Shown: in pieces, positions 53,664 to 63,062 of the stretch | Position numbering within the stretch: position 1 is the first letter of the stretch | Layout: each line of letters opens with the position of its first letter | The notes under the pieces: generated by a model | What the model was told of the DNA's origin: nothing | The model's input: the letters and a program-made list of their open reading frames with translations, nothing else | Databases searched by the model: none | Position numbers and translations under genes: made by a program | DNA from: Actinoplanes sp. NBRC 103695 | Lineage (GTDB): Bacteria > Actinomycetota > Actinomycetes > Mycobacteriales > Micromonosporaceae | Direction: 5' to 3' | Length of the DNA: 64,000 nucleotides | Assembly: GCF_030269485.1 (NCBI RefSeq) | Contig: NZ_BSTL01000035.1 | Coordinates: forward strand, 5,045-69,044

Positions 53664-54772
53664 GCGTTCCGGAGATCAACGGCAGTGAGATCAACGGCAC
53701 GGGGGTACGCCTCCGTCCGCTCGCCGAGGCCGAGCTCGCCGAGCTGGCCGGCCTGGCGGACGGCCCGTTCCCGCCACCGGCCGACCGGGCCGGCGCGGCG
53801 GCGTTCAAGGAGGCCGCGCCGGGCATGTTCGGCGCCGGCGGCGGACTGTGGGCGATCGCCGACCCGGCCACCGACCGGCTCCTGGGCAGCATCGCGCTGG
53901 ATCACCCGGACCGGGGACGCGGGCAGGCCGAGACGGGCTTCTGGGTGCTGCCGGAGGCCCGCCGCAGGGGTGTCGCCACCGCCGCGCTGATCGCGCTGAG
54001 CGGCTGGGCGTTCGACGAGGGCGGCTGGGCTCGGCTGGAGCTGATCACCCGGTGGGACAACTCGGTGGCGCAGCGGGTCGCGATCGCGGCCGGCTACCAG
54101 CGCGAGGGCGTACGCCGCGCCGCTCTCCCCGACGGCGACGAGCGGGTGGACGCGGTCGTCTGGACCAGGCTGGCCGGCGACCCGCCCGGTGCCACGCCGC
54201 GGTTGCTGCCGGACCTCCCGGGCGGCGAACTGACCGACGGCGTGGTGACGCTGCGTTCACTCGGCCCGGCGGACTACGACTTCTACGCGGCCCTGCACAA
54301 CGTGCGCGACGTGATCGAGACGAGCGTGCCACCGGTGGCGCCGTCGGCCGCCGCGATGCGGCACCGATGCGACTCGGCGGAGGCCCACTGGCTCGCCGGC
54401 ATCCGCGCCGACCTGGTCATCGTCGACGCCGCGACGGGCACGCCGACGGGTGGGATCGGCCTGTTCTACATGGAGCCGCCGACCGGCCAGGCGATGATCG
54501 GTTACAGCCAGCTGCCCGAGTGGCGAGGCCGTGGCTACACGACCCGGGCGGCCAAGCTGCTCTCACTGTGGGTGTTCGCGGAGACCGGCATCGCCCGCCT
54601 GATCGCGGGGACCCTGCCGACCAATCTGGGTTCCCAGCGGGTGCTGGAGCGGGCCGGTTTCCACCGGGAGGCCTTCATGCGTTCCCGGCTGCCCAACGCC
54701 GACGGCACCCGCCAGGACGACCTCCAGTACGTCCTCCTTCCCGAGGACGTACTGAAAGAGGTGGGGATTTAG
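53660..54772 (+). CDS. Tandem GNAT acetyltransferase (second of a pair)
   Basis: 370 residues, GTG start overlapping the previous stop (GTGA). Two GNAT domains: the first with ETGFWVLPEARRRGVATAAL and RLELITRWDNSVAQRVAIAA, the second with MIGYSQLPEWRGRGYTTRAA and AGTLPTNLGSQRVLERAGFH. Both have acetyl-CoA loops. The two adjacent tandem genes look like products of duplication. Substrates are unknown. Confidence 0.87.
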   Translation: MSVPEINGSEINGTGVRLRPLAEAELAELAGLADGPFPPPADRAGAAAFKEAAPGMFGAGGGLWAIADPATDRLLGSIALDHPDRGRGQAETGFWVLPEARRRGVATAALIALSGWAFDEGGWARLELITRWDNSVAQRVAIAAGYQREGVRRAALPDGDERVDAVVWTRLAGDPPGATPRLLPDLPGGELTDGVVTLRSLGPADYDFYAALHNVRDVIETSVPPVAPSAAAMRHRCDSAEAHWLAGIRADLVIVDAATGTPTGGIGLFYMEPPTGQAMIGYSQLPEWRGRGYTTRAAKLLSLWVFAETGIARLIAGTLPTNLGSQRVLERAGFHREAFMRSRLPNADGTRQDDLQYVLLPEDVLKEVGI

Positions 54773-54775
54773 CCG

Positions 54776-54850
54776 CCGGTGCGATGGCCCGCGGTTTTCC
54801 GCCGTCCGCCGGGTTTGCGGACGACGGAAAACCGCGAGTCATCGCACCGG
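54776..54850. terminator. Long inverted repeat between convergent genes
   Basis: Arms of 34 bp (54776-54809 and 54817-54850) match at about 31 positions around a seven-base loop, beginning CCGGTGCGATG and ending CATCGCACCGG. It lies between the GNAT and hpf stop codons, the place for a two-way terminator. Confidence 0.75.
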
Positions 54851-54897
54851 CTACAAGGCGAAATCCGCGGAGCGAAGCGGAGCCGGTCAGCTCAGCG

Positions 54898-55521
54898 TCA
54901 GCCGGTCTGTTCCAGGGAGAGGATGCCGTAGTCGTAGCCGCGGCGCCGGTAGACGACGCTGGGCCGGCCGCTCTCCTTGTCGTGGAACAGGTAGAAGTCG
55001 TGGCCGACAAGCTCCATCTGGAAGAGGGCGTCGTCCACCGTCATGGGGTCCGCGGGGTGTTCCTTCTCGCGGACGATGCGCCACGGCTGTGCGTCGTCGT
55101 GTTCCGCGAGCGCGGCGGGAACCTGCTCCGCTTCTTGGGCGGGCGGTTCGAAGTCGGGCAGATCGGTCGGCAGCCCAGCGGTGGCCTCTGCCACCGACAC
55201 TGGGGCGTGGCGCCCGCGGTGGACGCGCCTGCGATCGGCGGCGCGGCGCAGCCGGGCGTCCAGCTTGCTGATGGCGGCGTCCAGGGCGGAGTAGAAATCC
55301 TTGGCGCAGGCCTCGGCGCGAACCACGGGGCCCCTGGTGGCAACCGTGATCTCGACGCGCTGGCACTTGTCGGCCTGCCGCGGGTTGCGTTCGTGGAAGA
55401 GCTCCACGTCGGCTCTGATCAGCTTCTGGTCGTACCGCTCGACTTTGCTCAGCTTGTCGGCGACATGTTCCCGGTAATGCTCGGGAACCTCTACGTTGCG
55501 GCCCTTGACGACAATGTCCAC
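54898..55521 (-). CDS. hpf: Long-form ribosome hibernation promoting factor
   Basis: 207 residues. N-terminal S30AE domain (MDIVVKGRNVEVPEHYREHV, then YDQKLIRADVELFHERNPRQ and KDFYSALDAAISKLDARLRR), a linker, then the C-terminal dimerisation domain (EKEHPADPMTVDDALFQMEL, then VGHDFYLFHDKESGRPSVVY and RRRGYDYG). It forms 100S ribosomes in stationary phase. It stands alone on the minus strand, 120 nt from comF. Confidence 0.96.
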   Translation of the reverse strand: MDIVVKGRNVEVPEHYREHVADKLSKVERYDQKLIRADVELFHERNPRQADKCQRVEITVATRGPVVRAEACAKDFYSALDAAISKLDARLRRAADRRRVHRGRHAPVSVAEATAGLPTDLPDFEPPAQEAEQVPAALAEHDDAQPWRIVREKEHPADPMTVDDALFQMELVGHDFYLFHDKESGRPSVVYRRRGYDYGILSLEQTG

Positions 55522-55641
55522 TCGTGACCTCCCCCAACGTTGGTGCAGAGACGCGACTGCGGAAGAACCTCGTTCCGGGTGGCGGGTAGGAACTCGTGCC
55601 TACCCTCGTCATCAAGACGCTAACCTGCCGACGCTCCCGCG

Positions 55642-56430
55642 TCACCCCTCGTTGGGAGAACCACCCGCATGGCGAGAGTGTCCGGGCACCCGACGGGACG
55701 CCCGGCCGGCGGGCGGCTGCGGCACTGTCTTCCGCAGCCGGGTGGCGGCAATGACCGCGGCGCCTGCGACCTGCATGTTCGCCTCCTCAAGCCGGCTCGC
55801 CGCTGAGGCGAGCGTGGCCCCGGTGGTGACGATGTCATCCACCACCACCAGCGTGCTCCTCATCGTGTTCCGGCGGGCCGGAACACCGATTCGGCTTTGC
55901 CGGATTCGCAGCGAATTCTCAGCCGCAACCCGCCGTGCGGATGCGTCCAGTGACGCGGAGTCCGGACGGGCTTCCGCGCGCAATGGTTGCGCGACCGAAG
56001 CCTCCCAGCCCGCTGCGCGGAGACGACGGACAGCGTGGGTGGCCAGTCGCGCCATGTGGTCACCGAAACGCTCACGCCGCGCTGCGGCGGTGGACGGCAC
56101 GGGCACGAGGAGCAACGGCCGGCCGCGCTCCGGGGCGATCTCGGCCACCGCGCCGGCCAGCACGGCGCCCAGCGGACGCGCCAGGCCGTGCCGGCCGCGT
56201 TCCTTGTACGCCAGCAACATCCCGCGCACCGCGCCACCGTAGGCACCGGCCGTCACGCAGTACGGCATCCCGGGCGGCGGCGGGACCGGCGCCGTCGCAT
56301 AAGGCCGCAGCCCCTCCACCTCTGCCACGCACGTCGCACACACCCCGTGACGCAACGGCACCCGTTGCGCGTCACACCCTGCACACGAACCCGGCAGGAC
56401 CAGGTCGGCAAGCTCGCGCAGCAGGCTCAA
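55642..56430 (-). CDS. comF: ComF-family phosphoribosyltransferase-like protein
   Basis: 262 residues from the TTG at 56430, which overlaps the lpqB stop as TTGA. The N-terminal zinc finger (CAGCDAQRVPLRHGVCATC), a middle region (YGGAVRGMLLAYKERGRHGL) and the PRPP-binding loop TLVVVDDIVTTGATLASAA define the ComF/GntX family. Its natural-transformation role outside competent species is unclear. The C-terminal tail (Pro/Arg/Gly-rich, about 30 residues) is longer than usual. Confidence 0.92.
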   Translation of the reverse strand: MSLLRELADLVLPGSCAGCDAQRVPLRHGVCATCVAEVEGLRPYATAPVPPPPGMPYCVTAGAYGGAVRGMLLAYKERGRHGLARPLGAVLAGAVAEIAPERGRPLLLVPVPSTAAARRERFGDHMARLATHAVRRLRAAGWEASVAQPLRAEARPDSASLDASARRVAAENSLRIRQSRIGVPARRNTMRSTLVVVDDIVTTGATLASAASRLEEANMQVAGAAVIAATRLRKTVPQPPAGRASRRVPGHSRHAGGSPNEG

Positions 56431-58244
56431 TTGAGGAAGAACGGCGAGGTCGGCAGCTTGTCCTTCGGCGGGTTCGCGATCTTCTCGGCGAGGTCGTCGA
56501 CCGCCATCCGGGCCGTCTTCTGCTCGTCGTACGCGGCGCTGCCGATCATGTAGGCGACCGCGCCGGAGTTCTCGTCGCTGCGGGCCGCGTTGGCCGGCCG
56601 CGAGGTCAGGTTGGTCACCGGGTTGGAGCCGAGGTCGTCCTGGCGGTAGCTGTACTCGGAGCCGTCGATCGGGACGTCCATGATCGCGTACCGGTCGGCG
56701 TCGGGCTTGAGACCGGACAGCGTGAGCCACTCCTGGCTGCTCCAGGTGACCGCGGTCAGGTTTCGCAGCTCGGTACGGATGGCGCGCGGCGTGATCACCT
56801 GGAGGACGCCGTCGCCCAGGCCGAGCCCGGCCACGTAGAGCCGGCCCCCGGCGATCAGCGCGATCCGGTGCGCGTCGGGTGCGACGGCCACCGCGGTGAC
56901 CGCGGCGAGCGGGCCGTCCGGCCACTGCACGGCGGTGAGGCCGGGCCGGCGCGAGGAGAAGCCGCCCGCCGGGAAGCTGAAGAGTTTGCCGCCCATCGTG
57001 ATCAGCCCGTTGGTCCCCGGATCGGTGCCGTTCGGGGACCTGGCCCAGACCGGGCGCCCGGGCGTGCCGGAGAGTCTGGCCCGGGTCAGCGTCACCTGAT
57101 CGCCGGTGCCGGCCGCGCCGACCTTGAGCGACTGCTTGCCGTCCCGCTCGCTGACCACCAGCGCCGCATAGGAGCGGCTGCCGGAGACCACCAGCGCGGC
57201 CGACACGATGCCACGGTTGTCCTGCGGGCGGATGATCGGCACCGGCTCACCCGAGCGGTACGACTGCGCCAGCCGCACGATCTGCCCGTTGTAGACGGCG
57301 AAGCGTTCCGGCTCGGTCTGCTGGTACGCCGGGTTGACGTTGAGGTAGTCGCTGTCGGTGTAGGTGTACGTCTGGTGCTCGATGGAGAGCGCCAGCGTGG
57401 CCGCCGGCATCGGGCGCAGCGACCAGCGCAACTGCTGCTGGAGCCGTTGCAGCGCACCGGGCTGGTCGTCCTGCGGCAGCACCTGGCCGGGCAGGCTGAT
57501 CTGGAGCGTCTGGTTGGTGACGGCCGGCACGTTGCCGATCGGCTTAGTGTCGTCCGGCAGCGCCTCGACGAGGCTGGCGATCGAGGGTTGCGGCCCGCTG
57601 GTCAGCCAGTCGATGACCTCGGTCGGGCGCGCCGACTCGGGCACGCTGGTCGGCATGTAGCGCACGTCGGGCACCAGGCCGGAGCGCTCCTGGTTCCAGA
57701 AGTAGATCGTCTGCCGCTTGTAGTAACGCTTCAGGGCGGTGTCGCTGAGCAGCAGGGCCGGCGCGAGTTCGCGGACGAAGATGCCGGACTGCCCGTTCAC
57801 CGCCCCGATGTTGAACCTGGCGGTCTGCTCCTCCGGTTTGTTGACCGGCTCCAGGATGCCCTTGGCCTTCAGGACGCCGATCTCCCGGTACTTGATCGTG
57901 ACGTTCGGGTCGTCCGGGTTGGCCAGCGGCTGGCCGATCACCCGGATCACCTTGATCCCGTCCGGCGGGCGGAACGTGGCCTGCGCCTGCGAGCTGAGGA
58001 ACTCCTTGACCCGGTCGACCGCGCTCTTCTGCTCACCGGCCGCGGCGGCCAGGTAGTTGGTCACGAAGTCCTTGACGACGCTGGTGTCCTCGCGTCGCAC
58101 CCGCTCCGCGCCCTGCGCGTTGACGTTGATCTCGCCGCCGGCCGGGCCCGGTTGCAGGGGGCGGACCTCGGTGTCGTCCGGGATGCCGCAGCCGCCGGCG
58201 AGCAGCGTGCCGGCCAGAACAGCGGCGAGAAGCCCTCGCTTCAC
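56427..58244 (-). CDS. lpqB: Lipoprotein LpqB
   Basis: 605 residues. The signal has lipobox LAGGC (MKRGLLAAVLAGTLLAGGCG). It carries a GerMN-like domain (VVKDFVTNYLAAAAGEQKSA) and the LpqB beta-propeller domain (ALVVSGSRSYAALVVSERDG). In actinobacteria LpqB binds the MtrB extracellular domain and modulates the MtrAB response. It overlaps mtrB by ATGA (58241-58244) and comF by four bases, so the three are coupled. Confidence 0.96.
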   Translation of the reverse strand: MKRGLLAAVLAGTLLAGGCGIPDDTEVRPLQPGPAGGEINVNAQGAERVRREDTSVVKDFVTNYLAAAAGEQKSAVDRVKEFLSSQAQATFRPPDGIKVIRVIGQPLANPDDPNVTIKYREIGVLKAKGILEPVNKPEEQTARFNIGAVNGQSGIFVRELAPALLLSDTALKRYYKRQTIYFWNQERSGLVPDVRYMPTSVPESARPTEVIDWLTSGPQPSIASLVEALPDDTKPIGNVPAVTNQTLQISLPGQVLPQDDQPGALQRLQQQLRWSLRPMPAATLALSIEHQTYTYTDSDYLNVNPAYQQTEPERFAVYNGQIVRLAQSYRSGEPVPIIRPQDNRGIVSAALVVSGSRSYAALVVSERDGKQSLKVGAAGTGDQVTLTRARLSGTPGRPVWARSPNGTDPGTNGLITMGGKLFSFPAGGFSSRRPGLTAVQWPDGPLAAVTAVAVAPDAHRIALIAGGRLYVAGLGLGDGVLQVITPRAIRTELRNLTAVTWSSQEWLTLSGLKPDADRYAIMDVPIDGSEYSYRQDDLGSNPVTNLTSRPANAARSDENSGAVAYMIGSAAYDEQKTARMAVDDLAEKIANPPKDKLPTSPFFLN

Positions 58245-59902
58245 AGGGTCACCTCCGCGGTGGGGAGCACGCGGTCGCGCGGGATCAGCGGCAGCGGCGC
58301 GGCCACCAGCCGGTCACCGGCGCGGACCGGCAGCGTGAGCCGGAACTGGGAGCCCTCGCCGGGCGCGCCCCACGCCTCCAGCCAGCCGCCGTGCAGCCGC
58401 GCGTCCTCGACGCTGATCGACAGGCCGAGGCCGGTGCCGCCGGTCTGCCGGGCGCGGGACGGGTCGGCCCGCCAGAAACGGTTGAAGACGAGTCGCTCCT
58501 CGCCCGGCTTGAGCCCCACGCCGTGGTCGCGCACGGTGATCGCCACCGCGGCGTCGTCGCTGGCGACGGTCACCTGCACCGGCCGGCCCTCGGCGTGCTC
58601 GACGGCGTTGCCGACCAGGTTGCGCAGCACCCGCTCGACCCGGCGCGGGTCGATCTCGGCGATCACCGGGCTCTCCGGCAGGTGCAGCACGACGGTGACG
58701 CCGACCCGCTCGGCCAGGCCGGCCAGCCCCTCCGTCACCCGTTCCACGATCGGGTTGAGGTCGGCGTGCTCGGAGTCCAGTGCCGCGAAACCGGCGTCGA
58801 AGCGGCTGATCTCGAGCAGGTCGGTGAGCAGGCTCTCGAAGCGGTCCAGCTCGGCCTGCAACAGCTCGGCGCTGCGCGCCACCGCCGGGTCGAAGTCCTC
58901 GCGCTCGGAGAAGATCAGGTCCGCGGCCATGCGTACGGTCGTGAGCGGCGTGCGCAGCTCGTGGGACACGTCGGAGGTGAACCGCCGCTGCAGGCGGGAC
59001 ATCTCCTCCAGACGGACGATCTGCCGCTGCAGGTTGGCCGCCATCTGGTTGAACGACGCGGCGAGCAGGGCAAGGTCGTCCTCGCCGGTCACCTTCATCC
59101 GCTGGTCGAGCAGGCCGGCCGAGAGCCGCTGGGCGGTCCGGGCGGCCACCCGCACCGGGGTGACCACCATCCGGGTGACCAGGGCGGCGACCACGCCGAG
59201 CAGGATCACCAGCGCGAAGCCGGTGGCCAGCACCGTGGCCCGGATCTGGTTGGCGGCCCGGTCCTCGGTGGTCAGGGGCACGAGGTAGTAGAGCTCCAGC
59301 TGACCGAAGCGGGTCGGCACCGGAGTCCCGTACACCAGGAACTTGGTCTCGACGCCGTTGACCACCGCCGTGCGGATCTGGTACGCCTCGGCGCCGTCGT
59401 TGCCGACCTCCTGGACCATCCCCGGCGTGATCAGCTCGCTGGTGTCGACGTTGGCCGACGGGTACGGGCGGATCGAGGAGAAACGCGCCGACTGGATCGT
59501 CACCACCGCGCCGCTGCCGGCCGTCGGATCGCCGCCGTCGGCCAGCAGGTTGATCGTGTTCTCGAGGGTGCGGGTGAGCGTGGCGTCGACCGGCGAGACG
59601 TGGACGCTGAGCTGTTCCTGGGCCACCGCCCGCTTGTTACGCCCCTGAGCGAAGACCTCGTCCTGTGCCCGGTTGAGCAGAATGTCCGCGCTCTTGTAGG
59701 CCACGAACCAGCCGAACGCCGCGACCATCACGCTGGACGCGACCAGGGTGATGGCGACGACGCGGAGCTGGAGCGAGCGCCGCCACTGCCTGCGGGCCGG
59801 GGCGAGCAGGACGCGGAGGCGGCGCAGGACGACACGCCAGTACCGCCGCACCACCCTCAGGGCACGGCGGAGGGGCATCGGAAGCCAGGCAGGAGCGCGC
59901 AT
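58241..59902 (-). CDS. mtrB: Sensor histidine kinase MtrB
   Basis: 553 residues. Two membrane helices (about 47-68 and 204-226) flank an extracytoplasmic sensor. Then HAMP, HisKA (RFTSDVSHELRTPLTTVRMA, phospho-His), HATPase N box (RVLRNLVGNAVEHAEG), G1 DHGVGL and G2 GGTGLGLSI. It pairs with MtrA and is modulated by LpqB; in actinobacteria it controls cell-wall and division genes. ATGA overlap with lpqB. Confidence 0.97.
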   Translation of the reverse strand: MRAPAWLPMPLRRALRVVRRYWRVVLRRLRVLLAPARRQWRRSLQLRVVAITLVASSVMVAAFGWFVAYKSADILLNRAQDEVFAQGRNKRAVAQEQLSVHVSPVDATLTRTLENTINLLADGGDPTAGSGAVVTIQSARFSSIRPYPSANVDTSELITPGMVQEVGNDGAEAYQIRTAVVNGVETKFLVYGTPVPTRFGQLELYYLVPLTTEDRAANQIRATVLATGFALVILLGVVAALVTRMVVTPVRVAARTAQRLSAGLLDQRMKVTGEDDLALLAASFNQMAANLQRQIVRLEEMSRLQRRFTSDVSHELRTPLTTVRMAADLIFSEREDFDPAVARSAELLQAELDRFESLLTDLLEISRFDAGFAALDSEHADLNPIVERVTEGLAGLAERVGVTVVLHLPESPVIAEIDPRRVERVLRNLVGNAVEHAEGRPVQVTVASDDAAVAITVRDHGVGLKPGEERLVFNRFWRADPSRARQTGGTGLGLSISVEDARLHGGWLEAWGAPGEGSQFRLTLPVRAGDRLVAAPLPLIPRDRVLPTAEVTL

Positions 59903-59931
59903 CTCGCGGCAAGGTTAGCGCTCCCCGCCGG

Positions 59932-60621
59932 TCAGCCGGTGCCCGCCTTGTAGCCGACCCCACGGACGGTGAGGATGATCTCCGGGCGTTCCGGGTCCGG
60001 CTCGATCTTGGCCCGGAGCCGCTGGACGTGCACGTTGACCAGCCGGGTGTCGGCCGCGTGCCGGTAACCCCAGACCTGCTCCAGCAGCACCTCGCGGGTG
60101 AACACCTGGCGCGGCTTGCGGGCCAGGGCGACCAGCAGGTCGAACTCCAGCGGCGTGAGCTTCACCTCGTCGCCGTCGCGGGACACGGTGTGCGCCGGGA
60201 CGTCGATGGTGATCTGGTTGCCGGGCGGCCCGATGGTCAGCATCTCGGGCGCGGCGTCCTCACCACGGCGCAACCGGGCCCGCATCCGGGCGACCAGTTC
60301 CTTGGGCTTGAACGGTTTCACGACGTAGTCGTCGGCGCCGGACTCGAGGCCGAGCACCACGTCGACGGTGTCGCTCTTGGCGGTCAGCATGACGATCGGG
60401 ATGCCGGACTCGGTGCGGATCGCCCGGGCCACGTCGATCCCGCTCATCCCGGGCAACATCAGGTCGAGCAGCACGATGTCCGGCCGGCTCTCGCGGAATG
60501 CGGCGAGCGCGCGCTCGCCGTCGGCCACGAACGACGGCAGGAATCCCTCGCTGCGCAGAACGATGCCAAGCATCTCCGCGAGCGCCGGATCGTCATCGAC
60601 AACGAGGACACGGGCTCTCAT
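59932..60621 (-). CDS. mtrA: Response regulator MtrA
   Basis: 229 residues from the ATG at 60621; an in-frame TTG at 60630 is nearer to the GAGGAG and could be the real start. Receiver: MRARVLVVDDDPALAEMLGI, phospho-Asp in DIVLLDLMLPGMSG, VMLTAKSD and YVVKPF. OmpR-type winged helix: VKLTPLEFDLLVALARKPRQ, then VNVHVQRLRAKIEPDPERPE. Length and motifs are typical. It leads the mtrA-mtrB-lpqB operon. Confidence 0.97.
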   Translation of the reverse strand: MRARVLVVDDDPALAEMLGIVLRSEGFLPSFVADGERALAAFRESRPDIVLLDLMLPGMSGIDVARAIRTESGIPIVMLTAKSDTVDVVLGLESGADDYVVKPFKPKELVARMRARLRRGEDAAPEMLTIGPPGNQITIDVPAHTVSRDGDEVKLTPLEFDLLVALARKPRQVFTREVLLEQVWGYRHAADTRLVNVHVQRLRAKIEPDPERPEIILTVRGVGYKAGTG

Positions 60622-60671
60622 GCGGTCCAATATTGCACTGTCTCCTCAGACGGCGTGGTACCCGGGGGTGA

Positions 60672-61928
60672 TCAAGCCGCGAACAGCCCTCTCCCCCAGT
60701 GGTCTTCCGCGCTGGTCAGGCCCGGTGGACAGGCGAATATCGCGCTGGAGACATGACGCAGATACTCGTTCATCTCATCCTTGCGGGCCAGGCTCCGCTG
60801 GACCGGGATGAACGCCTTGGCCGGATCCCGCTGGTAGGCGATGAAGAACAGTCCCGCGTTCAGCCGGCCCAGCCCGTCCGACCCGTCGACGAAGTTGTAG
60901 CCGCGGCGCAGCATCCGGGCGCCGCCGTTGGTCGAGTGGTGCGCCAGCCGGACGTGCGCGGTCTCGGCCACAAGCGGCTCGCCCTCGTCGTCCTTGGCCG
61001 CCAGGTCGATCTCGTCGAACTCCTTCGCCTGCCCGATCGGCGCGCCGCTGCCCTTGTGCCGGCCGACGATCATCTCCTGCTCGGCCAGCGGCGAACGGTC
61101 CCACGTCTCGATCAGCATCCGGATCTTGCGGGTCACCAGGTAGGAGCCGCCGGTCATCCAGGCCGGCCCGTCGCCGTCCTGCACCCAGACGTGGTCGCGG
61201 AGCATGTCCGGCTCCTCGGCCTTGACGTTCTCGGTGCCGTCCTTGAAGCCGAACAGGTTCCGCGGCGTCGCCTGCGACGTCGAGGTCGACGACGTACGCC
61301 CGAAGCCCAGCTGCGACCAGCGCACGCTCACCACGCCCATGCCGATCCGGGCCAGGTTGCGGATCGCGTGCACCGCCACCTGCGGGTCGTTGGCGCACGC
61401 CTGCACGCCGATGTCGCCGCCGGAGATCGCCGGCTCGAGCGCGTCGCCGGGGAAGTGCGGCAGGTCGGCGAGCGCCGGCGGGCGCCGGTCGGCGAGACCG
61501 AACCGGGTGAACAGCGACGGCCCGAACCCGACCGTGACGGTCAGCCCGGACGGCGGCAGCCCGGTCGCCTCGCCGGTGTCGTCCGGCGGCGCCTCGGCCA
61601 CCCCGTTCATCGCCCCGATCGGACCGGCGTCCTGCCCGGCGGCCATCCGGCGGGCGGCCGCCGTCCACTCCTTGAGCATCTGGACCAGGCGCTCCCGGTC
61701 CTTGGTGATCACGTCGAAGGCGACGAAGTGCAGCCGGTCCTGCGCGGCCGTGGTGATGCCCGCCTGGTGCTCGCCGTCGAACGGGACCGCGCCCCGCGCG
61801 TCCGGCCCTGGAGTTTCGTCGGCCTGCGCCAGGAAGGCGCCGCCGACCGCCACCGCGCCGGTCACCCCGGCCACGCCGACGCCGGCGAGCGCGATGGCTC
61901 GCCGGCGGGAGACGCCCTGGTCGGTCAT
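60672..61928 (-). CDS. efeB: Dye-decolorizing peroxidase EfeB of the iron-uptake system
   Basis: 418 residues. The Tat signal SRRRAIALAGVGVAGVTGAV supports periplasmic or cell-surface export. DyP motifs: GFKDGTENV (catalytic Asp), heme-side RMLRRGYNFVDGSDGL with the proximal His in HVRLAHHSTNGGAR. In the EfeUOB system EfeB acts on heme or Fe(II). ATGA overlap (61925-61928) with efeO. Confidence 0.95.
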   Translation of the reverse strand: MTDQGVSRRRAIALAGVGVAGVTGAVAVGGAFLAQADETPGPDARGAVPFDGEHQAGITTAAQDRLHFVAFDVITKDRERLVQMLKEWTAAARRMAAGQDAGPIGAMNGVAEAPPDDTGEATGLPPSGLTVTVGFGPSLFTRFGLADRRPPALADLPHFPGDALEPAISGGDIGVQACANDPQVAVHAIRNLARIGMGVVSVRWSQLGFGRTSSTSTSQATPRNLFGFKDGTENVKAEEPDMLRDHVWVQDGDGPAWMTGGSYLVTRKIRMLIETWDRSPLAEQEMIVGRHKGSGAPIGQAKEFDEIDLAAKDDEGEPLVAETAHVRLAHHSTNGGARMLRRGYNFVDGSDGLGRLNAGLFFIAYQRDPAKAFIPVQRSLARKDEMNEYLRHVSSAIFACPPGLTSAEDHWGRGLFAA

Positions 61929-63055
61929 TTCTTCGACACCACCGCGGCCACCTTGCTGATCGGCTCGGCCAGCGCGTTGATCGCGTCGGACAGCTCCTTG
62001 AGGTCCGCCTGGGTCAGCTTGTCGTGCAGCTTCCAGCCGTCGCCGTCACGGTGCTTGGCCAGCGCGGTGTCCACGTTGCCGAACTCGGTGTCCAGCGTCT
62101 TCACCAGGGCCGCGTCACGCTCCTCGAGCACCGGGCGCAGCGACGCGATGGCCGCCTTGGAACCCTCCACGTTGGCGTTGAAGTCCCACAGGTCGGTGTG
62201 CGAGTAGCGGTCCTCCTCGCCGGTGATCTTGCCGGTGGCGACCTCGTCGAGCAGGCCCTTGGCACCGTTCGCCAGCTGCAGCGGGGACAGCTTCTCGGCC
62301 TGCGCCTTGGACACGATCTCCTTGACGTCGGTGAGCAGCTTGTCGGCGATCGGGCCGTCCTTGCTCACGTCCGGCTTCGCCGCCCAGAGGTCCTTCTCGA
62401 TCCGGTGGAAGCCGGTGAACTCCATGCCCTCCTCGACGACCTCCTCGCGGCCGTCGATCTTCGGGTCCAGGTCGCCGAAGATCTCGGCCACCGGCTCGAT
62501 CCGCTCCCAGTAGGTCCGCGCGATCGGGAACAGCGTCTTGGCCTTCTCGACGTCCTTCGCCTTGACCGCGTTCACGAACTCCTCGGTCTTGACCAGCAGC
62601 GCATCGGTCTGGCTCTTCACGTAGCGCGAGTAGCTGTCGGTGGCCGCGGCCAGGGCTGCGTCGTCGGTCAGCGGGGCGGACGAGCCGGACACCGCGAACG
62701 CGGCCCGGATGCCCTTACCGATCATGCCGGGCTTGCAGGCGGTCTCGTAGGTGCCGGCCGGCAGCTCGACGTGCAGCTCACGGGAGAGGCCTGGGGCGAT
62801 GTTCTCGACCTCGCCCATGACCCGGTCGCCGGGGGCGTACACGTAGAACTCGGTGACCTTCTGGCCCTTGTTGGTGACGGTGAAGACGCTGGTCCCGGCG
62901 TCGGCCGACGCACGGCCCACCTCGCAGGCGGTGTCGTTCGCCGCGACCGCGATCGGACCACCCTCGGCCGTGGCGGCAGGCTCGTCGGAACCGCCCCCGC
63001 CGCATCCGGCGAGGGCCAGCACTCCGGCCGCCGAAAACACGATCATGCGTCGCAT
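61925..63055 (-). CDS. efeO: Iron-uptake lipoprotein EfeO (cupredoxin + M75)
   Basis: 376 residues. Lipobox LAGC (AAGVLALAGCGGGG). An N-terminal cupredoxin-like domain (about 35-115, ending TYETACKPGMIGKGIRAAF) precedes the M75 imelysin domain with the HxxE metal motif in FTGFHRIEKDLW. It lies between efeU and efeB, and its ends overlap or abut both. It probably delivers iron to EfeU. Confidence 0.95.
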   Translation of the reverse strand: MRRMIVFSAAGVLALAGCGGGGSDEPAATAEGGPIAVAANDTACEVGRASADAGTSVFTVTNKGQKVTEFYVYAPGDRVMGEVENIAPGLSRELHVELPAGTYETACKPGMIGKGIRAAFAVSGSSAPLTDDAALAAATDSYSRYVKSQTDALLVKTEEFVNAVKAKDVEKAKTLFPIARTYWERIEPVAEIFGDLDPKIDGREEVVEEGMEFTGFHRIEKDLWAAKPDVSKDGPIADKLLTDVKEIVSKAQAEKLSPLQLANGAKGLLDEVATGKITGEEDRYSHTDLWDFNANVEGSKAAIASLRPVLEERDAALVKTLDTEFGNVDTALAKHRDGDGWKLHDKLTQADLKELSDAINALAEPISKVAAVVSKK

Positions 63056-63062
63056 GGTTCTC

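Noticed and set aside
55935..59288. Very long rightward frame opposite comF, lpqB and mtrB
   Set aside because: It is an antisense shadow of three well-identified genes with no motif of its own.
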